DNA of 64,000 nucleotides, taken from positions 62,001 through 126,000 of the forward strand of contig JAJFKG010000057.1 in the NCBI GenBank assembly GCA_021773335.1, given 5' to 3'. Position 1 is the stretch's first letter; the number at the start of each line of letters is the position of its first letter. Shown here piece by piece: positions 7,185 to 16,875 of the stretch. The notes under the pieces were generated by a model. The model was not told where the DNA came from. It searched no databases and saw only the letters and a list, made by a program, of their open reading frames with translations. Source of the stretch: Gammaproteobacteria bacterium. GTDB taxonomy: Bacteria > Pseudomonadota > Gammaproteobacteria > JAJFKG01. The position numbers and the translations under genes are program-made.

Positions 7185-8492
7185 GTGCGAACGATCGCCA
7201 TCATCAATCAGAAGGGCGGTTGCGGCAAGACCACCTGCTCGATCAACCTCGCCGCGTCGCTGTCGGCCAAGGGCAAGCGGACACTGCTGGTGGATATGGA
7301 TCCCCAGTCGCATTGCGCGATGGGCCTGGCGGTCCCGGACGCCCAGATCGACAAGTCGATCGCCGACATGCTCCGCGTGGGGCTGGACGGGTCGCTTTCG
7401 ATGTCGGACGTGACCTGGCAGATCGCGCGCAGCTTTGACCTGGCTCCGTCGTCGATCACGCTGGCGGGGATGGAAGCGCAGCTCGCCTCCGCGCCGGACA
7501 AGGACCGCCGGTTGGTGCAGGTGCTCTCGACCGTGCAGGACAACTACGACTATTGCATCGTCGACTGCCCGCCTTCGATCGGGCTTTTGACTTTCAACGC
7601 GCTGCGTGCTTCCGACGAGGTACTGATCCCGGTGGAGACCGGGTTCTTCTCGATGCAGGGCGCGGTGCGTCAACAGCAGACGATCCGGATGCTCGCCCGC
7701 CGGGCCGGGCACCACGTGCGGTTCAAGGTGCTGGCGACGATGTATGACGTGCGGACCAAGCTCGCCCGGGAGATCCTCTCAGAACTTCGGCGTCACTTCG
7801 GCGAGGAGCTCTTGCCGATCGTCATCAACTTCAACAGCAAGCTCAAGGAGGCGGCGAGCTTCGGCCAGCCGATCACCGAGTACGACGCCGCCAGCCGGGG
7901 CATGCAGGACTTCGAGCGTCTGACCGAGTGGTTGCTGGCGAACCCCCCCGCCGAGGCGCCGCTCCCGGACGACGCGTACCCCGCGCAGGAGGCGGCGTCA
8001 CACCACAACAACCCGGCGATGAGCCGCGCCGCGGAGTTGGTCGAGCGCGCCCGCGCCCTGACCACCCGCACCGCCGAGCTGAGCGCCAAGATCTCCAGCG
8101 ACCTGGATGCTCAAAGCGAAGGCTTGGCCGCCCCCGTGCCGCCGACACCCCAGAGCCCGCCGCCCGTATTGGCGCCGCGTCAGGACAACTTCGAAAAGAA
8201 ACTCGAAGGCGTGTTCGGAGCTCGCGGGACCGCCCAGGGGCTGCTGTTTGTCCAGCCCAACAACAAGGCCAACAGGCTCGCCATCGCGGGGGACTTTAAC
8301 GGCTGGGATCCCGGCACCACGCCGCTTTTGAAGGACGACTCGCTGGGGGTTTGGCAGGCGTGTATCAACGTCCCGCCGGGTCGGTACCGATACCGCCTGG
8401 TCGTTGACGGCCAATGGGTCCAGGACCCTTACAACAGCTACGTCGAATCCAACCCGTTTGGTGAACTGAATAACATCGTCGTGGTTGGGTAA
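7185..8492 (+). CDS. ParA/Soj-type ATPase fused to AMPK-type glycogen-binding (CBM48) domain
   Basis: A 435-residue fusion. Residues 1-~265 are a ParA ATPase: Q-K-G-G-C-G-K-T-T (deviant Walker A), L-L-V-D-M-D-P-Q (Walker A'), I-V-D-C-P-P-S-I-G (Walker B) and the P-V-E-T-G-F-F-S segment. A Pro/Ala-rich linker (about 270-350) follows. Residues ~352-435 match the E-set carbohydrate-binding module of AMPK beta subunits: A-G-D-F-N-G-W-D-P, G-V-W-Q-A, G-R-Y-R-Y-R-L-V-V-D-G-Q-W-V-x-D-P, with the conserved Trp and Asn positions kept. ParA proteins position DNA, chemoreceptor arrays or other cargo; CBM48 binds alpha-glucans. The start is GTG 7185, with AAAGG seven bases before it. The fusion is unusual; see findings. 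Confidence 0.88.
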   Translation: MRTIAIINQKGGCGKTTCSINLAASLSAKGKRTLLVDMDPQSHCAMGLAVPDAQIDKSIADMLRVGLDGSLSMSDVTWQIARSFDLAPSSITLAGMEAQLASAPDKDRRLVQVLSTVQDNYDYCIVDCPPSIGLLTFNALRASDEVLIPVETGFFSMQGAVRQQQTIRMLARRAGHHVRFKVLATMYDVRTKLAREILSELRRHFGEELLPIVINFNSKLKEAASFGQPITEYDAASRGMQDFERLTEWLLANPPAEAPLPDDAYPAQEAASHHNNPAMSRAAELVERARALTTRTAELSAKISSDLDAQSEGLAAPVPPTPQSPPPVLAPRQDNFEKKLEGVFGARGTAQGLLFVQPNNKANRLAIAGDFNGWDPGTTPLLKDDSLGVWQACINVPPGRYRYRLVVDGQWVQDPYNSYVESNPFGELNNIVVVG

Positions 8493-8622
8493 GACATGCG
8501 TCGCAAGTCATAAGTGCAAAGTCGAGGGTGAGAGATTGAAGCATGCAAAGCGGGGCACGGATGGCAAACAGCGATCAACGGGTGACTTTTAACTTTTGAC
8601 CTCCAATTTCAGCGGTTTTGTC

Positions 8623-10392
8623 ATGGATGACACACGCACACAGCAGGCGCTTGACGAGTTAGCCGACCTGTTCCTCACCGGCAACGGGCCCGCGGCGGCT
8701 CCCCCCGTCAAGCCCCAGCCCGTTGCATCAACAGGCGACACGCTGGACGGCCCGGCACCGATCAAGTTAAGCCCCAAGCTCACCGAGCCCGCCGCCTCAC
8801 CCATACAGGACCCCCGTCCCTCGGCCGTCCAAGGCGACGCGCCGCTTCGGTTACAGCCCGACCCCGAAGATTCGCCTATCGCCTCGATCGGCGAAGACCA
8901 GACGCCCGCCCAGACGAGCCGTGACACACCGGCCGACGAGCCGACGATTGAAGCTGCACCGGCCCAGACCGTCGCGGTCGAGGCAGTGATCCTGGGTAAC
9001 CTCCCGGGCCTTAGCGGCCCCTGGCTGACCCAGTACGCCCAGCTATTAGCCCAACAGGAAGGCCCGGTCGCCATCCTCCACGTCGACGACGACCTGATCG
9101 ATATCGAGTTGGTCGAGCCGACGGGCCAGGACTCGTCGAACCAGGGTGTGTCGCTTCGGATGCCTCCCGGCGGCGGCGGGCTGGACCCGGCTTCCGTGTT
9201 GACGGCGTTGCTGGATTCGTCCAACTCGACGCCGACCACCGTGCTGGTGCATCTGGACCCACAGAACGATGAGCAGGGCCTGTCCCGTGCCCTGGCGCTG
9301 GAGGACTGGACGCTGATGTGCGGCGCGGACGACGCGGCTGTGGTCGGCGGATACCGGATGCTCAAGACCCTGGTCGAGCAGACCCCGGCCGTGGCGCGCA
9401 AACGTGTCGGGCTGATGGTCATGGGCAGCGACCCCAAGGAAAGCCAGGAAGCGGCCCGCAAGGTCCAGTCCGCGGCGCAGAGCTTCCTCAACACGCCGGT
9501 GCAACTATTGGGCTGGCAAAAACAGATGGTCCCGGTGAACCTTCGACACCTCGGGCGGTTCGAGGATGCGGATGCGGTCTGGCCCGGTTTGGTTCAGTGG
9601 TTCAATCGGTACGCCCCGGCCGAGCCCGCGCTCGAGCAGGAGCCCGAGGTTGTCGCTGTCGCCGCCGCCCCCGCCCAGCCGCAGGCCCCGACCGAGCAGC
9701 TTAAACCGGCTGAAAGCGAACCCAAGCCAGCCACGATCGAGGTCGAGCCCCGTCAACCGGCGAGCCCGAAGGTCACAGAGCTTTTCGATACCCCGCCGAG
9801 CGTAGACGTTGAGCCTGTTAAGCCACGGATACCCAGGCCGGCTCAGCCCGTTCACATCGAACAAGCCGTTCCCGCCCAGACGGTCAAGCCCGAGCCTGAG
9901 TTTAGGCCCGCGGCCCCACCCCAGCCCGTGCCCGCAGCCGCAGCACAAACCATGTCCGACGAGCCGGACCTGATCGAATTGCTGATGGCAGGCGCCGGCG
10001 CTGTGCCCGGCGGGGTCGCGCTGGAAGCTCGCTGCCCCCACCAGCCTCAGACCCAGTTGATGCTCGATCAAGCCGGCCGGCTGCATCTGCTTCGTCGGCA
10101 CGACTCGATGGACAATCAGGCCTCGGTCGACGGCGTCAAAGGGCTTGAACCGGCGATGGTGGACCTGTACCAGGCGCGCCAGTGGGTCGGTGAACACCTG
10201 TCGCTTTTGCAACTGACCCAGCGCCAGTTCCGTTTCGACGGCGATGCCCAGCCCGTGCTGCACCTGTTCACCGACCGGGCCGACTGGGCGACCGCGCTGA
10301 TCGCCCGGCTGGGCGACGGTCTGAGGTTCCACCTGCTCCAGGATGTCCAGGTCGGTCAGCAGCGGGCCTGGTTCTGCACGCCGTTGAATTGA
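8623..10392 (+). CDS. Proline-rich protein with ParA-like domain lacking Walker A
   Basis: A 589-residue protein of no named family. Residues ~1-110 are a low-complexity Pro/Ala/Asp linker after a short helix (M-D-D-T-R-T-Q-Q-A-L-D-E-L-A). Residues ~115-335 form an ordered domain (L-G-N-L-P-G-L-S-G-P-W-L-T-Q-Y-A, then V-A-I-L-H-V-D-D-D, and later R-V-G-L-M-V-M-G-S) with the strand-loop rhythm of MinD/ParA NTPases but no P-loop Lys. Another Pro-rich linker (~340-440) precedes a conserved C-terminal domain of ~150 residues that starts at D-E-P-D-L-I-E-L-L-M. It lies 130 bases after the ParA-glycogen fusion and probably acts with it. ATG 8623 was chosen over TTG 8596. Confidence 0.7.
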   Translation: MDDTRTQQALDELADLFLTGNGPAAAPPVKPQPVASTGDTLDGPAPIKLSPKLTEPAASPIQDPRPSAVQGDAPLRLQPDPEDSPIASIGEDQTPAQTSRDTPADEPTIEAAPAQTVAVEAVILGNLPGLSGPWLTQYAQLLAQQEGPVAILHVDDDLIDIELVEPTGQDSSNQGVSLRMPPGGGGLDPASVLTALLDSSNSTPTTVLVHLDPQNDEQGLSRALALEDWTLMCGADDAAVVGGYRMLKTLVEQTPAVARKRVGLMVMGSDPKESQEAARKVQSAAQSFLNTPVQLLGWQKQMVPVNLRHLGRFEDADAVWPGLVQWFNRYAPAEPALEQEPEVVAVAAAPAQPQAPTEQLKPAESEPKPATIEVEPRQPASPKVTELFDTPPSVDVEPVKPRIPRPAQPVHIEQAVPAQTVKPEPEFRPAAPPQPVPAAAAQTMSDEPDLIELLMAGAGAVPGGVALEARCPHQPQTQLMLDQAGRLHLLRRHDSMDNQASVDGVKGLEPAMVDLYQARQWVGEHLSLLQLTQRQFRFDGDAQPVLHLFTDRADWATALIARLGDGLRFHLLQDVQVGQQRAWFCTPLN

Positions 10393-10467
10393 TCCAGGCG
10401 GCCTGCCAACTCGGCAGACCCCGGTGCCAATCCGGCCGACAAATCGATCAAAAACAATGGTTTAAGC

Positions 10468-10473
10468 TAAAAT
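10468..10473 (+). promoter_or_regulatory. Possible TAAAAT -10 upstream of the dnaJ-clpB operon
   Basis: A TAAAAT hexamer in an otherwise GC-rich gap, with only a weak -35 candidate (TCGATC, 18-base spacer). A second -10-like hexamer, TATCCT, is at 10524-10529, inside the inverted repeat. Either could serve the operon. Confidence 0.3.
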
Positions 10474-10506
10474 GAGCGGCGCGGTATTTGCATCTTTGTC
10501 GTAGCA

Positions 10507-10538
10507 GGTCCGGGCCGGGGTTGTATCCTGCCCGGACC
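10507..10538 (+). promoter_or_regulatory. Perfect 9-bp inverted repeat upstream of the dnaJ-clpB operon (candidate operator)
   Basis: GGTCCGGGC (10507-10515) and GCCCGGACC (10530-10538) are exact reverse complements around a 14-base centre that contains TTGTATCCT, a -10-like hexamer. It lies 20 bases before the co-chaperone ATG. It is neither CIRCE (TTAGCACTC arms) nor HAIR (CTTGAGT arms). It could be a repressor site covering a promoter or an mRNA hairpin; no regulator is identified. Confidence 0.45.
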
Positions 10539-10557
10539 GACACAGACAGGGGCAGGC

Positions 10558-11499
10558 ATGACCGTGAAGTTTCAAGACTACTACCAGACGCTGGGTGTGA
10601 AGCGGGACGCCTCGCAGGACGATATCCAGCGCGCCTTCCGCAAGCTGGCGCGCAAGCACCACCCGGACATGAATCAATCCAAGGCCTCGACCGAGAAGTT
10701 CCAGCAGGTCAGCGAGGCGTACGAGGTGTTGAAGGACCCGGACAAGCGCAAGCGCTACGACACCCTGGGCGAGAACTGGAAGGCCGGGCAGGAGTTCCGC
10801 CCGCCGCCGGGTTGGGAATCCAGGTTTCGCGGCGCAGGCGGACCCGGTGGGCCAGGCGGCGGCTTCCACTTCCAGGCCGGGGGGCAGTTCAGCGACTTCT
10901 TCGATTCGATCTTCGGCGGGTCCAACGGCGGGCGCGGTTTCGAAGACCTGCTTCGAGGCGCCGCCGACCCACGCGCCCAAAGGCCCGCGCCCCAGCAGGA
11001 GGCGCCTGTCACGATCAGCCTCAACGAGGCGTTTCACGGGTCGACCCGTCAGCTCAATCTGCAAGGACCCGAAGGGCGAAAGTCCGTCGAGGTCAAGATC
11101 CCCAAAGGCACCCCGCATGGCGCGAAGGTGCGCCTCGCCAGGGAAGGGCTGATACTGAAAATCAGCGTCGCAGAGCATCCGGCGTTTCAACTTTCCGGCC
11201 GGGACCTGACCACCGACGTGAAGATCGCGCCTTGGCAGGCGGCGCTGGGCGATCGTGTCGACGTGAAGACGATGGACGGCACGGTCAGCCTCAACGTCCC
11301 GCCGGGCACGAACTCCGGCCAGAAGCTACGGCTCAAAGGCAAGGGCCTGCCCGGCCTCAAGGGCAAGGCCGGCGATCTGTTTGTGCGGCTGCTGATCACC
11401 GTGCCCAAGGAACTGAGCGAGCCTGAACGCGGGCTCTACGAGCAACTGAAACAGGCCTCGGGCGATGCGGCCGAGGAGCCACCATCCGAGGGAGACTAG
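10558..11499 (+). CDS. DnaJ/CbpA-type co-chaperone (J-domain, no zinc finger)
   Basis: A 313-residue type II Hsp40. The J-domain is residues ~7-72 with Y-Y-Q-T-L-G-V and the catalytic H-P-D (K-H-H-P-D-M) that stimulates DnaK ATPase. A Gly/Phe-rich linker ([10 protein letters not shown]) follows. The C-terminal beta-sandwich substrate-binding domains start near [10 protein letters not shown] and end with L-R-L-K-G-K-G-L-P. No CxxCxGxG repeats are present, so it resembles CbpA rather than DnaJ. It lies 2 bases before clpB, which points to co-expression for disaggregation with DnaK (not in the window). Confidence 0.92.
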   Translation: MTVKFQDYYQTLGVKRDASQDDIQRAFRKLARKHHPDMNQSKASTEKFQQVSEAYEVLKDPDKRKRYDTLGENWKAGQEFRPPPGWESRFRGAGGPGGPGGGFHFQAGGQFSDFFDSIFGGSNGGRGFEDLLRGAADPRAQRPAPQQEAPVTISLNEAFHGSTRQLNLQGPEGRKSVEVKIPKGTPHGAKVRLAREGLILKISVAEHPAFQLSGRDLTTDVKIAPWQAALGDRVDVKTMDGTVSLNVPPGTNSGQKLRLKGKGLPGLKGKAGDLFVRLLITVPKELSEPERGLYEQLKQASGDAAEEPPSEGD

Positions 11500-11501
11500 C
11501 C

Positions 11502-14120
<2,619 letters not shown>

Positions 14121-14561
14121 GACATTGAAAATAATAGAGTTATTGTTTAATTTCCCACCTATTCACGCTGCTTGAAGGCATCATCTGAACCGGCGCTGAG
14201 CCCGGTTGTTTTCTGGGGCGGCGGCTGAGCTAAGTCGTTTCAAGGCCTGCCTATCCGGTCTTTTTGACGGAAATTTCGGTCAGACTTAAGTTAATTCACC
14301 AAATAGTGCATGGCCGATCGGATGGATTCGGGTATACTTAGGTGTGTTACGCGCTGGAGGGCGTGTAGCTGGATGGAGAGAGAGAGCCCCATTTTCTGGT
14401 ACGCAGATCTCCTTGTTGGCCTTTATCAGCCAGACATTCGGCACGATACGTCCGCTCCAGCGCATGACCGGTGAGTCCCTCGTAACGGGCTCGTCGCATG
14501 TGTTTTTTTTGTGTTGTTTGTTTATGAACCGGTTCGTTTCTTTTAAGGAGAGGAAGAGATT
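14121..14561 (+). other. 441-base gap: candidate promoter and long structured leader of PEP-CTERM gene
   Basis: No gene is supported. An AT-rich hairpin (AATAA / TTATT) just after the clpB stop is a weak terminator candidate. TATACT at 14333-14338 gives a leader of about 220 bases. Within it GCGCTGGAG (14351-14359) and CTCCAGCGC (14455-14463) are exact reverse complements enclosing 95 bases. An eight-T run near 14502-14509 follows a smaller bulged hairpin. This could be a regulated leader; a 73-residue frame across it has no coding features. Confidence 0.45.
14333..14338 (+). promoter_or_regulatory. TATACT -10 element for the first PEP-CTERM gene
   Basis: TATACT (GGGTATACTTAGG) is the best -10 in this gap. 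The position 17 bases upstream (TGGCCG region) is a poor -35. The implied leader runs about 220 bases to the AAGGAG at 14545-14550. Confidence 0.4.
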
Positions 14562-15365
14562 ATGAGGAAGACTAAGTTAATGACGGCAGTGTTTGCCGCC
14601 GCGGCGCTGGGCATTGGCGTGGGCCAGGCATCGGCGACCACGTTCTTCGCCGACGGGTTCAATTACCCCGATGGCAACCTGGTCGGCAACGCGACCGGCT
14701 GGCAAGACCACAGCGGCGGGTTCCCGTTCCTCGGCGTTTCCGCCGGCGAGGCCACGATTGTAGTCGGCGGCAGCGAAGACGCTCACCGCACGACCGGCAC
14801 CATCAACGACGGCTTGACCACCTGGTACTACGCCATGAAGATCACCCCAGCCGACCTGGACCCGGTCAACCCCGGCTTCGACCAGGAATACTTCGGGCAC
14901 TTCATGCAGCACGGCACCTTCAACTTCCGCGGCCGGGCCTACATGGCCAACGCGAGCCTTGACCCCACGGGCCTGAGCTACGCCATCGGCCTGTCGGCCA
15001 GCAGCGGCGGCCTGGTCTCCAAGACCGCGGACATCCTGTTCTCCGCCGGCGAGCAGACCATCGTTGTGTCCTTCGACCCCGTTACCGGCACGTCGAACCT
15101 CTGGCTGAACCCCACCCTCGAGTCCGACCCGTTCATCACCGACACCAACGCCGGTGCGATCGGTAACACGATGGACAGCCTGGCCCTGCGTCAGGGTTCG
15201 TTCTTCGTAGGCGGCTCCCCTGCCCTCTCCCACTCCGTGAACGTCAACGGCGTGGCCATCGCTGATAACTTCCAGGGTGCCCTCGCAGGTGCCATGGTCG
15301 TGCCGGAACCGGCCAGCCTCGCGCTGATCGGCATGGGTGGCCTGATGATGCTTCGGCGTCGCTAA
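14562..15365 (+). CDS. PEP-CTERM sorted secreted protein
   Basis: A 267-residue exported protein. A Sec signal peptide (M-R-K-T-K-L-M-T-A-V, hydrophobic core, cleavage near A-S-A-T) leads into a beta-rich body (F-F-A-D-G-F-N-Y-P-D-G, a lectin/LamG-like start). The end is a canonical PEP-CTERM tail: V-P-E-P-A-S-L-A-L-I-G-M, a hydrophobic helix and final Arg residues. PEP-CTERM proteins are recognised by exosortase and processed for surface or matrix display; no exosortase is in the window. AAGGAG at 14545-14550 lies 11 bases before the ATG. A strong terminator follows. Confidence 0.9.
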   Translation: MRKTKLMTAVFAAAALGIGVGQASATTFFADGFNYPDGNLVGNATGWQDHSGGFPFLGVSAGEATIVVGGSEDAHRTTGTINDGLTTWYYAMKITPADLDPVNPGFDQEYFGHFMQHGTFNFRGRAYMANASLDPTGLSYAIGLSASSGGLVSKTADILFSAGEQTIVVSFDPVTGTSNLWLNPTLESDPFITDTNAGAIGNTMDSLALRQGSFFVGGSPALSHSVNVNGVAIADNFQGALAGAMVVPEPASLALIGMGGLMMLRRR

Positions 15366-15417
15366 GGCTGATCGTCCGATAAATGAGTCTGGAAAAGGCT
15401 CAAACACTGAAACGAAG

Positions 15418-15450
15418 CGGGTGGGCCCTCACGGGTCCACCCGTTTTTTT
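15418..15450 (+). terminator. Rho-independent terminator after PEP-CTERM gene 1
   Basis: An 11-bp stem (CGGGTGGGCCC / GGGTCCACCCG, one G-T pair) with a TCAC loop, followed directly by seven T residues (15444-15450). The same TCAC loop occurs in the terminator of the third PEP-CTERM gene. Confidence 0.9.
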
Positions 15451-15627
15451 GGGCCTCAGGCCCGGGCCGGCCGCCGACAAAAGCCGCGGTACGCCCTGAG
15501 AAGGCCGATCTGGCCAGACGGGGCCCATCCGGGCAAGCCGGGCGGACTTGGGGGTCTATGAGGCATCGGAGTCATGAGTTTTTCACTTATCCCCGGATTT
15601 TCGGTTCGTGATACCCGCATCACCGGC

Positions 15628-15633
15628 TACAAT
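15628..15633 (+). promoter_or_regulatory. TACAAT -10 element for the pseudopilin gene
   Basis: It has the GC-TACAAT context also seen before the M16-like gene and leuC. No strong -35 is visible. Confidence 0.45.
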
Positions 15634-15689
15634 AACTAGGTGGTAAGGCCATCCGCCCCGGCTGCGCCATAGTCCAAGTAGCACCCTTG

Positions 15690-15709
15690 CCACGGACTTA
15701 CAGCCGTGG
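15690..15709. repeat. CCACGG...CCGTGG palindrome (possible member of dispersed family)
   Basis: Exact 6-bp arms around an ACTTACAG loop, located in the leader of the pseudopilin gene. It may be a relative of the larger palindromic elements at 30329-30383 and 40978-41033. Confidence 0.4.
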
Positions 15710-15783
15710 TGGATTCCAGGCACCTACACGCACGCGCGTGATGATATTGAAGTTTGAAGAACGCAAGACAGGGATGATTAATT

Positions 15784-16734
15784 ATGACACAAACGACCAG
15801 GGAAGCACGACGTGACGGATTCACACTGATTGAATTGCTGGTGGTGATCTCGATCATCGCCCTGCTGGTGGGGATCCTCCTGCCCGCCCTGGGCGCCGCA
15901 CGCCGAACCGCCCAACGGGCCGTCTGCCTGGGCCACCAGCGCAGCATCGGCCAGGGGATGGCGATCTACGCATCGAACAGTAACGACTGGCTTGCCGGGC
16001 CCGAAACCAGCGGTTTTTCGGTAGGTAACGGCGGAGCTATTCGCGACAATGCGACAAGCCCAACACAAAATATGGACTGGGTTTCTCCGACACTGGGTGA
16101 CTCCTTAGGCCTGGCGGATGAAGCCGCTGCGCGCGTTACCTCGATCTTCGAGGGGGGGATGAATTGCCCGTCAAATCAAGAGTCATACGACGCCATCTTC
16201 CAGCCGCTTCCGGGCATGACTGTCGAGGATCTGCCCTACGCCAGCTACAGCGCTGTGCTGGGATTTCAGTTCTATAATTCAACAGAGGGTCCCGCCGCCG
16301 GGCACCTGACATCGCAAGCCCGTTCCAGGGCCGACAGCCCGCTGGGGTATGCCCCAAGGCTCGACCGGGTCGGCCCGCCTTCAGCAAAAATATGGGCCTC
16401 GGAAGGCAACCGATTCTGGGATAAAGGCAACAAATCACTGAGTTACAACGGTCTGCGGAGGCAGATCCAGGGCGGCAACTTCATGGAGTACGGCCCGGCA
16501 GTCGCGTGGCAAGACGGGCCGTTTGTCTACGATTCAGACGGCAGGCCGACCGAGGATTCGCTGCGCCTGGCGTTCCGTCACAGCGGCGGATTGAATGTTG
16601 TCTACTTCGACGGCCACGGCGACTCGATGGACGCCGAAGAGGCCCACCCCATTGGTGGGGCGACCCTTGAGTCGTTCGCCCCGTGGTTCCCGACAGGATC
16701 GCTTGTCGCTGGCGGGACTCAGAAACTGCCCTGA
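15784..16734 (+). CDS. Type II secretion/pilin-like protein with prepilin cleavage motif
   Basis: A 316-residue pseudopilin. The N-terminus has the prepilin peptidase motif G-F-T-L-I-E-L-L-V-V-I-S-I-I-A, preceded by a short basic leader; cleavage would occur after the Gly, with the new Phe methylated. The hydrophobic helix is followed by L-L-P-A-L-G-A-A-R-R, and the C-terminus has H-S-G-G-L-N-V-V-Y-F-D-G-H-G, the H-x9-DG pattern of the large planctomycete pseudopilin-like (DUF1559-type) family. The role of these proteins is poorly known; assembly by a type II or IV system is inferred from the motif. An AGGGATG tract precedes the ATG. Confidence 0.9.
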   Translation: MTQTTREARRDGFTLIELLVVISIIALLVGILLPALGAARRTAQRAVCLGHQRSIGQGMAIYASNSNDWLAGPETSGFSVGNGGAIRDNATSPTQNMDWVSPTLGDSLGLADEAAARVTSIFEGGMNCPSNQESYDAIFQPLPGMTVEDLPYASYSAVLGFQFYNSTEGPAAGHLTSQARSRADSPLGYAPRLDRVGPPSAKIWASEGNRFWDKGNKSLSYNGLRRQIQGGNFMEYGPAVAWQDGPFVYDSDGRPTEDSLRLAFRHSGGLNVVYFDGHGDSMDAEEAHPIGGATLESFAPWFPTGSLVAGGTQKLP

Positions 16735-16875
16735 CCGGTGGTTGATACGTGTCGGATTTGCTAGCTGAATAGGTAGGTTTCTACGCCTTTCGCCCGCCGT
16801 GGGCGTCAGGCCTTGAGTTACAAGGGACGGGATAAGAAAGACCTGATTTACAGCCCATCTTTTAGGAGGATGAAA

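Larger units (their letters stand above)
15451..15783 (+). other. 333-base gap with TACAAT promoter and a palindrome
   Basis: No gene is seen. TACAAT (15628-15633, context GGCTACAATAAC) is a likely -10 for the pseudopilin gene, giving a leader of about 145 bases. The palindrome CCACGG-8 bases-CCGTGG (15690-15709) resembles the second hairpin of the dispersed elements at 30329 and 40978. Confidence 0.5.

Noticed and set aside
8589-9494. A 301-codon open frame on the minus strand opposite the proline-rich gene
   Set aside because: It is Ser/Arg-rich with no domain, and the opposite strand carries a continuous conserved-looking protein. It is a GC-rich shadow.
10507-10538. CIRCE or HAIR heat-shock operator
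   Set aside because: The arms do not match TTAGCACTC or CTTGAGT; kept only as an unknown palindrome.
14344-14565. A 73-codon frame in the leader of the first PEP-CTERM gene
   Set aside because: No ribosome-binding site, no coding bias, and overlaps the PEP-CTERM start. Better read as leader.
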